Assembly (NCBI GenBank): GCA_015064805.1 | Contig: SVRN01000010.1 | Coordinates: 1 to 62,208 of the forward strand | DNA length: 62,208 nucleotides | Source: Oscillospiraceae bacterium | GTDB taxonomy: Bacteria; Bacillota; Clostridia; Oscillospirales; CAG-272 | Reading direction: 5' to 3' | Notes under the pieces: generated by a model | Seen by the model: only the letters and a program-made list of their open reading frames with translations | The model's database searches: none | Told to the model about the DNA's origin: nothing | Made by a program: the position numbers and the translations under genes | Shown: positions 16,322 through 25,217 of the stretch, in pieces | Position numbering within the stretch: the stretch's first letter is position 1 | Layout: the number at the start of each line of letters is the position of its first letter

Positions 16322-17758
16322 ATGACAGATATTGCTGCGGCAACGCCCCCCAAGCCCACCGCCTCCGATCTTCGCGAACGTTTCGGGCTCAAGCTGTCTC
16401 CTTTGCGCATCGATGCCCTGCTGGCCGCCTACAGGGCCGAGAAACGCGAGCCGAGCGAGCAGGAGCTGCGCACGCTGGACGCTCTTTTATACGGTGCGGT
16501 CTTCTCCCCGTCCGCTTCGTCGCTGACCTCGTTTCAGACCGAGGACGCTGACACCGCTGCCATCTTTGCCGATCTGATCGAAAAAAGCAAGGATATCCGC
16601 GGCAAAGCCCCCCTGCCCACGCCCGCTACCGCGTTGCGCGTAGCACCCAATACGCTGTCGCGTAAGGGGATCGTCCCCCCCTCCCCTCGCGGCGCGACGG
16701 GAGAGCGGCTATTGATGATCTCTCATAAAGAATATCCCCTGCTTCCGCTGTACGGCCTGCGTCCCGTCGAATCGCTGTCGCTTGGCGATACGTGGCGCAT
16801 CGTCAGGGCTGTCAGCGCCGAGCCCTGGCTCGTCTTTCCCGCGGCCAACGGAGAACTCTGCAGCTTGATCCTGCCGCCCGAGGGCGAGGACGCCTGCGAG
16901 CGTATGCTGGCATTTTTCTCGCGCAAGGAGATTCAAACGCCCATTCGCTTTTTGTGTACCGTTCACCGCGAGACCTATCTGAAAACATTGCTCGCGCGCG
17001 CCAACGGCTACGACGTGGATCTCTCTGCCCTGCCCGGTCTTGCCGATCTTTCCCCTGCCGAGGCGGTCGAACGGCTCCCCTTCGGCTATCTGGTCTTTGC
17101 CGATCAAGCAAGCACCCGATACTTAATGGAGCAAGCGCAGGCAAGCGGACTGACTATGGCGGCGTTTGCCCGCGTAAACGATTCCTTTGCCCTGACCTTT
17201 TCGACGCACGGCACGGTGGAGTTTTCTTTCCCGACGGCCGCGCTTCGCAATCTCGCCCAGCCGCGCTCCCTACAGCTTCGCACGGCCAATCAAGATGGGC
17301 GTCAAGAGCAAGCGCTCCCAATCCTGCACGGGTACATTGGAAACGATACGATTGCTCATTGCACCCTGACACCGGACGCAACACTCACGCCGTCCGACGT
17401 TCTGTCTGCATTCAAGCAAACGCTGGAGACGCTCATGGAGCACGGCGGCGACCGTCAAACGGTTTACGCTATCATAGGACTTTCTGAGCACGCCGAGGTC
17501 TCGCCAAGCGGACTGTGGTCGGCCGTTCTCGGATTGCACCGCGCGATGTGCGAACAGCGCATCCCTTCGTATTATCCCATCTTCACTCACACCGAGCAGG
17601 GTCAGCTGACACTGTGCCTGATCGCCAAAACGCTCCCCGCGTACGATGGTGAGATTTGCTCGAACGAGCAATCTGCCCCCGCAGAGCAAGAGCAAACGGA
17701 GGCTAAGGAGACGGCTTTGACAGCAGATTTATCCGACCAAACGGCGGAAAATCCGTAA
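16322..17758 (+). CDS. Uncharacterised 478-aa protein cotranscribed with mtaB
   Basis: Not recognised. No signal peptide and no membrane helix, so cytoplasmic. Residues 1-60 are helical and charged (RERFGLKLSPLRIDALLAAY), 60-125 look like a linker rich in Ser/Pro, and residues 125-440 look like a repeated alpha/beta structure with LMISHKEYPLLPLYGL and VYAIIGLSEHAEVSPSG. The last 40 residues are Glu/Gln/Ala-rich and probably disordered. AAAGGAG overlaps the mtaB stop, so it is in the mtaB operon. A link to tRNA modification is only guilt by association. Confidence 0.7.
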   Translation: MTDIAAATPPKPTASDLRERFGLKLSPLRIDALLAAYRAEKREPSEQELRTLDALLYGAVFSPSASSLTSFQTEDADTAAIFADLIEKSKDIRGKAPLPTPATALRVAPNTLSRKGIVPPSPRGATGERLLMISHKEYPLLPLYGLRPVESLSLGDTWRIVRAVSAEPWLVFPAANGELCSLILPPEGEDACERMLAFFSRKEIQTPIRFLCTVHRETYLKTLLARANGYDVDLSALPGLADLSPAEAVERLPFGYLVFADQASTRYLMEQAQASGLTMAAFARVNDSFALTFSTHGTVEFSFPTAALRNLAQPRSLQLRTANQDGRQEQALPILHGYIGNDTIAHCTLTPDATLTPSDVLSAFKQTLETLMEHGGDRQTVYAIIGLSEHAEVSPSGLWSAVLGLHRAMCEQRIPSYYPIFTHTEQGQLTLCLIAKTLPAYDGEICSNEQSAPAEQEQTEAKETALTADLSDQTAENP

Positions 17759-17835
17759 AAATGCCCGTGAAGGAGCATAGATACGTCCAATTTTTGTTTT
17801 ATTTTGAAAAAAACGATGAAAATTTTAAAAAACTC

Positions 17836-17864
17836 TTGCATTTTTGAAAGTATTGTGCTATAAT
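17836..17864 (+). promoter_or_regulatory. Sigma-A promoter of rpmB
   Basis: TTGCAT, 17 bases, TATAAT with TG extension. Confidence 0.87.
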
Positions 17865-17931
17865 AATAGCCGTTGTTTAAGTTAAATCGATATCTGTGCG
17901 CCATAGAGGCGTGTTCAAGGAGGTGTCAAGG

Positions 17932-18111
17932 ATGGCAAAGTGCAGTATCTGCGGTAAGGGCGTTGTATTCGGCGAAAACGTTTCCCACTCCCACCGTAAA
18001 ACGAAGAGATGTTGGAAGCCCAACATCCGCAAGGTTAAGATTTCCGTCGGTGGCAATACCAAGTCCATTTCGGTTTGCTCCCGTTGCCTGCGCACGATGA
18101 AGAAGGCATAA
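17932..18111 (+). CDS. rpmB: Large ribosomal subunit protein bL28
   Basis: 59-aa ribosomal protein of the large subunit, single-gene unit. The protein opens MAKCSICGKGVVFGENVSHS, with the L28 signature and RCWKPNIRKV, and carries two cysteine pairs (CSIC, CSRC), the zinc-binding form of L28. The ATG at 17932 follows a near-perfect AAGGAGGTG. Promoter upstream and terminator downstream are clear. Confidence 0.97.
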   Translation: MAKCSICGKGVVFGENVSHSHRKTKRCWKPNIRKVKISVGGNTKSISVCSRCLRTMKKA

Positions 18112-18140
18112 GTTTTTCAACTTATTGTTCGTGCATAAAG

Positions 18141-18190
18141 TTGTCGGCAGACATACAGAGATTTCTGTGTGCCTGCCCTCTTTATTTTTT
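18141..18190 (+). terminator. Terminator after rpmB
   Basis: Arms GGCAGACATACAGA and TCTGTGTGCCTGCC pair with one bulge, followed by TTTATTTTTT. Confidence 0.85.
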
Positions 18191-18552
18191 GGGCTTTTTT
18201 AGGTAGCGGAATTTTATGCTGCTTCTTCTTTTGACGATCATACTGCGCGACTGCGCCGCGCGCTGATCTGTACCGGCATGGATGCCATTTCTTTGCCTCG
18301 TCGCAAAGAAATGGCGAAAGAAAAGACGCCCGGACGTTCCCTCCGGGGCCTCCCCGGCATTGCCGCGCTACAAAACACATCAAGAGAGATCAAATGTAAT
18401 TTTTCAATGCCGTGCTTCCAGTCTTGCCACCACGCGCGGCAGACATGGAAAGTATGAGATCTTGCGGGTTAGTAGTTGCTAAAATTTTCAATTTTCCCCA
18501 TATAGACAACAGGCAGAGAAAACATCTTTTTGCTTTCTCCGCCAGTCTTTTT
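18191..18552. other. 360-base non-coding stretch with a 13-bp hairpin element
   Basis: No ORF here has a ribosome binding site and plausible composition. Its main landmark is a perfect hairpin, GCCATTTCTTTGC (18284-18296) and GCAAAGAAATGGC (18303-18315) around CTCGTC, embedded in a GC-rich segment (18241-18370) with CCGGAC...CCGGGG. The rest, 18370-18552, is AT-richer and featureless to my eye. Confidence 0.6.
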
Positions 18553-19476
18553 TTATTCTGTTTTCTTTTTAAAGATGCCCTTTGGCAGTTGTGCCAGGAC
18601 AACGGCGATCAGCATCAGCACGCAACCGATCCATTCCCTGCTTGAGAGCCACTGCCCCGTCAGCACGCCTGCCGCCAGCACGGCAAACACAGACTCCATG
18701 CACAAGAGCAGCGACACCACGGTCGGATTGGAATTCTTCTGCGCCAGGATCTGCAAGGTATACGCCACACTACTCGAAAAGACACCCACGTAAAACAGCG
18801 GCCAAAGGCAAGCCAGCATTGCCTCCCATGTGGGCGATTCCACGATCAGCATAAGGACCGCCGACTCGACTGCCATAACCAAAAACTGAAGACAGGACAG
18901 CTCCACGCCGTTGAAGTGAGGCGATACGCGGTCAATGATGATAATATGTGCAGCAAAGCAAAACGCGCAAAGGAAGACGAAGAAGTCACTTGTTTCGATC
19001 ACCATTGTGTCCGTAATGCAAAGGAAGTATAGTCCAACCGTTGCCAATGCGACACCGATCCAGACGAGCGCGCGCGCCTTTTTGCCGAAAAACAGCGAAA
19101 AAGCGGGAACCAGCACGACGTACAGCGCCGTAATAAAGGCCGCCTTGCCGGGAGAGGTCGAGCCCAGCCCCAGCTGTTGCAGATTAGAGGCAACGGCCAG
19201 CACCGTGCCGCACAAAAAGCCGCCGATCAAAAGGGCCTTGATATTGCGCTTTTCTGCTGGCACGCTCTCTTCTTGCTTGTTTCCTTTTCTCTTATTCCAA
19301 AGGTCTCGGCCAAGCAAGATGAGGCCCAAAGAAAGGAAAGCCAGCACACCTCGCACCGTATTGAAGGTGAACGGTCCTATATGCACCGCCGCCTCGCTTT
19401 GAAAAACGAACGCCGTTCCCCAAATCAGGGCAGCTAACAGGGGAAACGCGATCTGTTTGATCCATTGTTTCTTCAT
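18553..19476 (-). CDS. DMT-superfamily transporter with two EamA domains
   Basis: Integral membrane exporter or importer of an unknown small metabolite. 307 aa with ten predicted helices in two EamA repeats: the first opens with LLAALIWGTAFVFQS and ends in GKAAFITALYVVLVP, the second contains AFCFAAHIIIIDRVSPHF and VVSLLLCMESVFAVLAAG, all typical of the family. The ATG at 19476 follows GGAG. It lies just after the terminator of a lipoprotein gene and may receive readthrough from it. Confidence 0.9.
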   Translation of the reverse strand: MKKQWIKQIAFPLLAALIWGTAFVFQSEAAVHIGPFTFNTVRGVLAFLSLGLILLGRDLWNKRKGNKQEESVPAEKRNIKALLIGGFLCGTVLAVASNLQQLGLGSTSPGKAAFITALYVVLVPAFSLFFGKKARALVWIGVALATVGLYFLCITDTMVIETSDFFVFLCAFCFAAHIIIIDRVSPHFNGVELSCLQFLVMAVESAVLMLIVESPTWEAMLACLWPLFYVGVFSSSVAYTLQILAQKNSNPTVVSLLLCMESVFAVLAAGVLTGQWLSSREWIGCVLMLIAVVLAQLPKGIFKKKTE

Positions 19477-19490
19477 TCACTACTCCACAC

Positions 19491-19522
19491 AAAAACCGCC
19501 TTGCACCGGCAAGACGGTTTTT
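19491..19522 (-). terminator. Terminator after the small lipoprotein gene
   Basis: Arms AAAACCGTCTTGC and GCAAGGCGGTTTT (one G-T pair), loop CGGT, followed by TGTGTGG after the T run on the minus strand. Confidence 0.8.
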
Positions 19523-19539
19523 ATTGTTCATTTTCTTGA

Positions 19540-19977
19540 TTACTTGTTGAAGATGCCCTTCATCTCATCCTGCTGAGTAATGGTCAGCGCGATGAGAACG
19601 CAGTTGTCTCTGACGTACTCGGAGTTCTGCGCATCCTTGATCATACCCTTCAGGGTCTCGGAGCCTTCCTCAGAGAAAGCCTTAGCCAGCTCCTTATCGG
19701 ACTTGAATTCAAGAACCATTGCGTACACATCCGCACCAAACATGCCCTTGCCCTCGCCCTTGAATACGTGAACGGTGCAGTCCAGATTGCCCTCTTCCAG
19801 CTCAGCGGTGATGGTCTTCGCAGTGCTGTCACCGTTGGCATCTTCGCTCTGGTAGGTGTAACCCGCGTCCTCAAAGTTCTTCTTGATCTTGCCAAAAGCG
19901 GATCCGCAGGATACCAGGCAAGCCAGCAACATAACGCAAACCAGTACAAGTGCTGTCAATTTCGTCATTGTCTTCAT
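19540..19977 (-). CDS. Small uncharacterised lipoprotein
   Basis: 145 aa. A signal peptide of about 23 residues ends in a lipobox LVSC followed by GSAFG, so the protein should be lipid-anchored outside the membrane. The mature part is a small alpha/beta domain (DAGYTYQSEDANG, DCTVHVFKGEG, VYAMVLEFKSDKELAKAF) with no recognised family. It has a strong own promoter and a terminator, so it is a single-gene unit. Confidence 0.8.
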   Translation of the reverse strand: MKTMTKLTALVLVCVMLLACLVSCGSAFGKIKKNFEDAGYTYQSEDANGDSTAKTITAELEEGNLDCTVHVFKGEGKGMFGADVYAMVLEFKSDKELAKAFSEEGSETLKGMIKDAQNSEYVRDNCVLIALTITQQDEMKGIFNK

Positions 19978-20040
19978 TTTATGTTACCTCTTTTGATGTA
20001 TTTATCACCGCACGAAACGGTACAGTGATATTGTATTTTA

Positions 20041-20069
20041 ATTATACATCATAGGTCACAAAAAAGCAA
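20041..20069 (-). promoter_or_regulatory. Sigma-A promoter of the small lipoprotein gene
   Basis: Minus strand TTGCTT, 17 bases, TATAAT. Confidence 0.82.
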
Positions 20070-20108
20070 GAGGTTTAACAAATAATTAATAGATGGACGA
20101 CAAGTAAA

Positions 20109-21713
20109 TTATTCCTCGCTCTGCTCCTGACCGTACTCTTCAAGAACCAATCCTTCGTTGTTTTGCAGCGTATTGCCGACGTGCCATTCGTTGTTGAACA
20201 AAAGATAATTCTTGCCGCGGAAATCCTGCACCCACTTAACGTCAAACAAACGCAAGGACTTGGGATCCACACCGTCGGGAACGCGGCGGATCGAGCCATA
20301 CTGCAAGGGGTACTTGCGGTAATCCACGCCGTACTCGCTCTTCATACGGGATTCCAGCACGTCAAACTGAAGCTCGCCGACAACGCCGACGTAGACGCGC
20401 TCCATACCCGAATCGGGCTCGATGAAAATACGGATAGCACCCTCCTGGGCGATCTGGTTCATGCCCTTGGCAAATTGCTTACGCTTCATGGAGTCGATCT
20501 GCTCAACCAATGCAAAGCGCTCGGGCGCAAAGGTGGGAATGCCCTCGAACACGATCTTGGCCTTGGGATCGCACACCGTGTCACCGATCGAGAAAATACC
20601 GGGGTCGAACACGCCGATGATATCGCCAGCGAACGCCTCGTCGATGACGGCACGCTCCTGCGCCATCATCTGCTGGGGCTGGGACAGCTTGAGCGTACGC
20701 TCGCCCTGCACGTGCAGATATTCGCTATTGCGGTCAAAGCGACCCGAAACGATGCGCATAAAGGCAATACGGTCGCGGTGCGCCTTGTTCATGTTTGCCT
20801 GGATCTTGAAAACGAAGGCCGAGAACTGCTCGTCCGTGGGATTGACCGCCTGACCGATGGCGCGGCGAGGCAGGGGGCCCGTCGTCATCTTCAAAAAATG
20901 CTCCAGGAAGGTTTCAATACCAAAGTTATTCAAAGCCGAGCCGAAGAAAACGGGGCTGAGCTTGCCGCAGCGCACCTGCTCCATGTCAAAATCGAAGCAC
21001 GCGCCGTCAAGCAGCTCGACCTGCTCGGTCAGCACCTCGCGGTCGGCCTGGCCGATCAGCTCGTCCAGCTTAGCCGTGTCGGTGATGTCGCACTCGATAG
21101 CAGACAAACGGTCGCGGCCGCGGTGAGAATCACCAAAGGCCAGAATTCTGTGCGCCTCACGGTCATATACGCCCTTAAATCCGATACCGCAGCCGATGGG
21201 CCAGTTCATGGGATAGGTGCCGATGCCGAACTCGCTCTCCAGCTCGTCCAACAGATCAAAGGGATCGCGCGCATCGCGGTCAAGCTTGTTGATAAAGGTA
21301 AAGATGGGAATGTGACGCATCGCGCACACCTTGAATAGCTTGCGCGTCTGGGGCTCGATACCCTTGGCCGCGTCAATGACCATGACGGCGCTGTCCGCCG
21401 CCATCAACGTGCGGTAGGTATCCTCCGAGAAGTCCTGGTGGCCGGGGGTATCCAGAATGTTGATGCAATAGCCCTCATATTCAAACTGCATGACGGACGA
21501 GGTGATGGAGATACCGCGCTTCTTCTCCATTTCCATCCAGTCGGACACGGCGTGGTGGTCGCTCTGCTTGCCCTTGACCGAGCCCGCAGACTGAATGGCA
21601 CCGCCGTAAAGCAAAAACTTCTCGGTCAGCGTGGTCTTACCTGCGTCGGGGTGAGAAATGATGGCAAAGGTGCGGCGGCGGTCGATCTCACGCGCCAGTT
21701 GCTGTTGATTCAT
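20109..21713 (-). CDS. prfC: Peptide chain release factor 3
   Basis: GTPase that recycles release factors RF1/RF2 from the ribosome after termination. G1 is SHPDAGKTTLTE, the switch region includes KKRGISITSSVM, G3 is DTPGHQDFSEDTYR, and G4 is NKLDRD. The C-terminal RF3 domain has VVGELQFDVLESRMKSEYGV. The HQDF form of the DTPGH motif separates RF3 from EF-G. The ATG at 21713 has AAAGGA upstream, giving 534 aa. No terminator hairpin is visible downstream. Confidence 0.96.
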   Translation of the reverse strand: MNQQQLAREIDRRRTFAIISHPDAGKTTLTEKFLLYGGAIQSAGSVKGKQSDHHAVSDWMEMEKKRGISITSSVMQFEYEGYCINILDTPGHQDFSEDTYRTLMAADSAVMVIDAAKGIEPQTRKLFKVCAMRHIPIFTFINKLDRDARDPFDLLDELESEFGIGTYPMNWPIGCGIGFKGVYDREAHRILAFGDSHRGRDRLSAIECDITDTAKLDELIGQADREVLTEQVELLDGACFDFDMEQVRCGKLSPVFFGSALNNFGIETFLEHFLKMTTGPLPRRAIGQAVNPTDEQFSAFVFKIQANMNKAHRDRIAFMRIVSGRFDRNSEYLHVQGERTLKLSQPQQMMAQERAVIDEAFAGDIIGVFDPGIFSIGDTVCDPKAKIVFEGIPTFAPERFALVEQIDSMKRKQFAKGMNQIAQEGAIRIFIEPDSGMERVYVGVVGELQFDVLESRMKSEYGVDYRKYPLQYGSIRRVPDGVDPKSLRLFDVKWVQDFRGKNYLLFNNEWHVGNTLQNNEGLVLEEYGQEQSEE

Positions 21714-21769
21714 ATACGTTATCCTTTCAAAAAACGCCTGCGTTGGCGAAATATTCATACAAACATATT

Positions 21770-21798
21770 ATTTTATCATAAAATTCGGATTGATACAA
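21770..21798 (-). promoter_or_regulatory. Promoter of prfC
   Basis: Minus strand TTGTAT, 17 bases, TAAAAT. Confidence 0.7.
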
Positions 21799-21880
21799 GA
21801 GCTTTGAGCAAAATTCTTGCACCGACGCCGCATTTTCCCACACCTTCATGCGATTTCCACCGCGTTTTTTCTTTTGACTC

Positions 21881-21909
21881 TTGACACACACTGCGCTCCA
21901 TGATACAAT
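21881..21909 (+). promoter_or_regulatory. Sigma-A promoter of the DUF898-like gene
   Basis: TTGACA, 17 bases, TACAAT. Confidence 0.85.
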
Positions 21910-21939
21910 GGATCAACCCCAATCAAAGGAGGATTTGAT

Positions 21940-22239
21940 ATGGAATCGAAATTTACGGGACGCTTGATCGGTCTGATCGGTGTCAATTTGTTGCAATGGC
22001 TGATCAGCTGTATCACCTTCGGCATCGGTGTGCCGTGGGCCGTTTGCATCAAGCAGCGTTGGCTCGCGCGCAACACGATCATTGACGGCAAGAGACTGAC
22101 CTTTGACGGCACGGGCGGTCAGTTGTTCGGCAACTACATCAAGTGGTTTCTTCTGACCATCGTTACGCTGGGCATTTACAGCTTTTGGCTGTCCATCAAA
22201 ATGCAACAGTGGATCGTCAAGCATACCCATCACGCATAA
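21940..22239 (+). CDS. Small DUF898/YjgN-like membrane protein
   Basis: 99 aa with two hydrophobic hairpins. Motifs are FTGRLIGLIGVNLLQWLI at the start, a turn GIPWAV-like segment (GIGVPWAVCIKQRW) and YIKWFLLTIVTLGIYSFWLS at the end, matching the repeated half of DUF898 (YjgN) proteins. It is about one third of a full YjgN. Function unknown. AAAGGAGG lies before the ATG at 21940; promoter and terminator are its own. Confidence 0.78.
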   Translation: MESKFTGRLIGLIGVNLLQWLISCITFGIGVPWAVCIKQRWLARNTIIDGKRLTFDGTGGQLFGNYIKWFLLTIVTLGIYSFWLSIKMQQWIVKHTHHA

Positions 22240-22247
22240 GATAAAGG

Positions 22248-22283
22248 ACGGCTGTCGAGCCTGGGCTCGACAGCCGTTTTTCA
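22248..22283. terminator. Bidirectional terminator
   Basis: Arms ACGGCTGTCGAGC and GCTCGACAGCCGT around CTGG, T runs on both strands; shared by the DUF898-like gene and the convergent SLH gene. Confidence 0.93.
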
Positions 22284-22284
22284 T

Positions 22285-23649
22285 TTATTCTTCTACGACA
22301 CGCTTGAGCGCCGCCAGCATCATGGCGGTCTGTCCTCTTGTCACCTGCTCGTTGGGCGAGATCGCGCCCCCCGTGGGCGTCATAACACCCATGGAGGACA
22401 GCGTGGAGATGGCCTCGCCTGCCCAGGTAGGGATATCCGACGAATCGGCAAAGACGGGCGTGAACTGCGCGTCCTTCGCGTCCACCATGCGGCGCAAGAT
22501 CACAGCCGCCTCGGCGCGAGTGATGGTCTCGTTGGGCAAAAAGCACAGCTCACCTTCTTCGTTGGCGCTTCCCTTGATATAGCCGAGAGAATAGGCCGCC
22601 GCAACGTAGCCCTTGGCGTCCGCTTCGATATCAGCGTCGTCAGAAAAGCCCGTATCGCTGATGGTCGGTACCGAGCCGACGCCAACGGCGCGCATGGCCA
22701 TGACCAGAAAATCCAAACGGCTCACCGTCTGCTCGGGATAAAAATAGGTCTTGTCGTCCTGTACGCTTCCCTGCATGATACCAGCCTCGGTCATGGTCAG
22801 CGCGGCGTTATACTCTCTGCGCCCCATCATATCCGCGTAGTCGACGGAGACCGACGGCTCGCTCACCTGCACCTGCACCTCGGCGGCGGCGCTGTAGTTA
22901 CCGTACTTATCCCGCGCCACGTAACGGAAGCTGTCTCCGCCCTTAAAGCCCAGACGCGGCAGATAGACGTATTCGCCGCAAGTGGCATCGGTCATGATCA
23001 CAAGCCCATGCTTGGGGGCGCTGACGATTTCAAAGGTCAGCTCATCCCCCTCGGGGTCGTACGCAGTCAGCGTACCGTAGCCGGCAAAATCCCGATGCGT
23101 GCTGACGCTCAAGGCCTGCGCCGAGGCTATGCTCACCGTCGGGGAGTAGTTCAGCTCCTCCAGCACGTAAACGTTGCAGGTCATAGCGTATTCACTACCG
23201 TTGGCGCTGAAGGTGAAGGATGCCTCGCTCTGCACCTCACCGTCCACGGGCACGTAGGACATCATCTGCAAATTCGCCGCCGAGATCACCTGCCCCTCGC
23301 TGACTCTCGTCGATCCGATCAACAGCTCCCCCTCGGTCACACCGGGGAGTGAGATCACCGTAATATACTGCAACGAGGCCGCATTGACGTTAAGCGAGCG
23401 AGCAAACACGTCCCTTGAAAAGTAGTACTCGTTGCCGCACAGCGTTGCTACCGCCATGTCCGTCCGCTCCGCTAAAACGTGAAGCGCGGGACTGACGACG
23501 CTTTTTTGCGCGTCCGTCTCCTCATCCGCACCTGACGCGCCGTCGATAAGTGCACACCCCGTCATCAGCACTCCCAAAAGCACGACCATCACCGCCGCGA
23601 GCAGTAGCGTTAAAAGCCGAGCGTACCGTCCTTTTTTATTGACTTTCAT
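22285..23649 (-). CDS. Putative lipoprotein with an Ig-like domain and SLH domains
   Basis: 454 aa from the ATG at 23649 (AAAGGCGG upstream). An N-terminal hydrophobic stretch ends in MTGC, a plausible though imperfect lipobox, followed by a Glu/Asp linker. The middle holds a cadherin-like/Big_9 fold segment (AYDPEGDELTFEIVSAPKHG, GFKGGDSFRYVARDKYG). The last 180 residues contain two clear and one partial S-layer-homology repeats (NAALTMTEAGIMQG, AKGYVAAAYSLGYIKGS, TITRAEAAVILRRMV, WAGEAISTLSSMGVM, VTRGQTAMMLAAL). SLH domains normally bind pyruvylated wall polymer, so the protein may bridge membrane and wall. Confidence 0.83.
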   Translation of the reverse strand: MKVNKKGRYARLLTLLLAAVMVVLLGVLMTGCALIDGASGADEETDAQKSVVSPALHVLAERTDMAVATLCGNEYYFSRDVFARSLNVNAASLQYITVISLPGVTEGELLIGSTRVSEGQVISAANLQMMSYVPVDGEVQSEASFTFSANGSEYAMTCNVYVLEELNYSPTVSIASAQALSVSTHRDFAGYGTLTAYDPEGDELTFEIVSAPKHGLVIMTDATCGEYVYLPRLGFKGGDSFRYVARDKYGNYSAAAEVQVQVSEPSVSVDYADMMGRREYNAALTMTEAGIMQGSVQDDKTYFYPEQTVSRLDFLVMAMRAVGVGSVPTISDTGFSDDADIEADAKGYVAAAYSLGYIKGSANEEGELCFLPNETITRAEAAVILRRMVDAKDAQFTPVFADSSDIPTWAGEAISTLSSMGVMTPTGGAISPNEQVTRGQTAMMLAALKRVVEE

Positions 23650-23796
23650 CTTATATTCCGCCTTTCCCTTCAAGATACTTTGCATCACCATCCTATGCGC
23701 CGCGGCAAAAAATTATGTATTAGACATCAAAAATACCGCTTTGGACCGAAACAACAAAAAAGCCAAAGATTTTTTGTCATTTTGTAAAATTTCCTC

Positions 23797-23825
23797 TTGC
23801 ATTTTTTGTTAAAATGTGCTATATT
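23797..23825 (+). promoter_or_regulatory. Promoter of the permease gene
   Basis: TTGCAT, 17 bases, TATATT. It lies within a longer open frame and so supports the downstream start at 23881. Confidence 0.75.
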
Positions 23826-23880
23826 ATTCCTCGTGTGCGATCAGCTCTATATTTTGCTGATGGCAGAAAGGATTCTCGGT

Positions 23881-25050
23881 ATGCAATTGACTCACGCGCG
23901 TCGGGTGCATCGGATTCACCCGCACCGTCATCATATATTGGCCGCTGTTTTTTGCTGGATGCGCAAAAACGCCGTGCTGTGCGTTGCCATCGCGGCGGCC
24001 GTCATCACCTCCTGCATCGTACCGCCTGACGCGGCTTATCTTGACTATTTCGATTTAAAAACGCTCAGCTGTCTGTTCTGCACGCTGGCCGTCGTCTGCG
24101 CCTTGAAAAACATTCGCTTTTTCACCATTTTGGCGCATCGTATCGTTCGCGCCACGGGCAACACCCACACGGCAGTCCTGACGCTGGTGCTCATCACCTT
24201 CATCGGCTCCATGCTGATCGCCAACGACATGGCGCTTCTGACCTTTTTGCCCCTCGGCTTTTTCATTCTGAACTGCACGGGCAAGCAAAAGCTCATGGCA
24301 TTTACCTTCATCATGCAGAACATCGCTGCCAATCTCGGCGGTATGCTCACCCCGTTTGGCAATCCCCAAAACCTCTATCTGTATTCTCACTTCAACATTC
24401 CCAACGCTGAATTTCTCGCCATCATGGCGCCGCCCTTTGCTCTGGCCACCGTCATGATCGTCGTCTGCTGTCTTGTGTTCGTTCCTTCGGAAAAGATCGC
24501 CGTAGTGGAGGGGGAGGATATGAAGCTCCCCGTTCAGCGAACTGCGCTCTACCTTGCGCTGTTCGTACTGTCCATCGCCATTGTCTTCCGCACCATTCCC
24601 TACTGGGTCGGTCTGATCGTCATCCCCGCCGTTTTGATGTTCGCTGACCGCAAGGCGCTGAAGCAGGTCGATTATCCGTTGCTTTTTACCTTTGTTTGCT
24701 TCTTTATTTTTGCAGGCAACATGGGGCGCATGGAGGGCGTTCGTGCGCTGTTCTCCGCCCTGCTTGACAAAAGCGTTCTTTTGTTCAGCGCGCTGTCTTG
24801 CCAATGCATCAGCAACGTACCGAGTGCCATTCTGCTCTCGCAGTTCACCGACAACTACCGCGAGCTTTTGCTTGGTGTCAATATCGGCGGTGCCGGCACG
24901 CTGATCGCCTCGCTCGCCAGCCTTATCACCTTCCGCGAGTACGTCGCGCACAATCCAGGCAAATCGGGCAGCTATATTTTGCGCTTCTCTGCCTTCAATT
25001 TTGCCTTCCTTGGCGTGTTGCTGCTGTTTGGCTATTTGCTGTTGGTTTAA
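23881..25050 (+). CDS. SLC13/ArsB-NhaD type permease
   Basis: 389-aa inner-membrane transporter with about ten helices, probably moving an anion such as arsenite, a dicarboxylate or citrate, or sodium; substrate unknown. The family's first half motif NDMALLTFLPLGFFIL and the GNPQNLYLYS turn (ANLGGMLTPFGNPQN) are present, and the second half repeats it with CISNVPSAILLSQF and GGAGTLIASLASLI, the ion-transporter superfamily inverted repeat. The start at 23881 follows AAAGGA by 9 bases; the promoter lies upstream. Confidence 0.88.
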   Translation: MQLTHARRVHRIHPHRHHILAAVFCWMRKNAVLCVAIAAAVITSCIVPPDAAYLDYFDLKTLSCLFCTLAVVCALKNIRFFTILAHRIVRATGNTHTAVLTLVLITFIGSMLIANDMALLTFLPLGFFILNCTGKQKLMAFTFIMQNIAANLGGMLTPFGNPQNLYLYSHFNIPNAEFLAIMAPPFALATVMIVVCCLVFVPSEKIAVVEGEDMKLPVQRTALYLALFVLSIAIVFRTIPYWVGLIVIPAVLMFADRKALKQVDYPLLFTFVCFFIFAGNMGRMEGVRALFSALLDKSVLLFSALSCQCISNVPSAILLSQFTDNYRELLLGVNIGGAGTLIASLASLITFREYVAHNPGKSGSYILRFSAFNFAFLGVLLLFGYLLLV

Positions 25051-25059
25051 CTTGATCTG

Positions 25060-25090
25060 ACCACCAAAGAAAAATCTTTGGTGGTTTTTT
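25060..25090 (+). terminator. Terminator after the permease gene
   Basis: Arms ACCACCAAAGA and TCTTTGGTGGT, loop AAAA, then TTTTT. Confidence 0.93.
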
Positions 25091-25145
25091 CAATTCTTTT
25101 TTCAAATTTCAACCGTCGTTAGAAAAATTCTCTCCAAATGAGTTA

Positions 25146-25173
25146 TTGATTTCAAGCGCGTATATGCTATAAT
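25146..25173 (+). promoter_or_regulatory. Promoter of the XRE/TPR regulator gene
   Basis: TTGATT, 16 bases, TATAAT with TG extension. Confidence 0.78.
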
Positions 25174-25217
25174 GGTATCAGGATAAGCGCTGATCCAAAA
25201 CAATTTGGAGGATAATC

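Noticed and set aside
18191-18552. Short ORFs of 66-90 codons in the gap after rpmB
   Set aside because: No ribosome binding sites, biased Arg/Ser-rich translations, and overlapping frames on both strands.
20047-20108. Terminator after prfC
   Set aside because: AT-rich sequence without a hairpin of useful stability.
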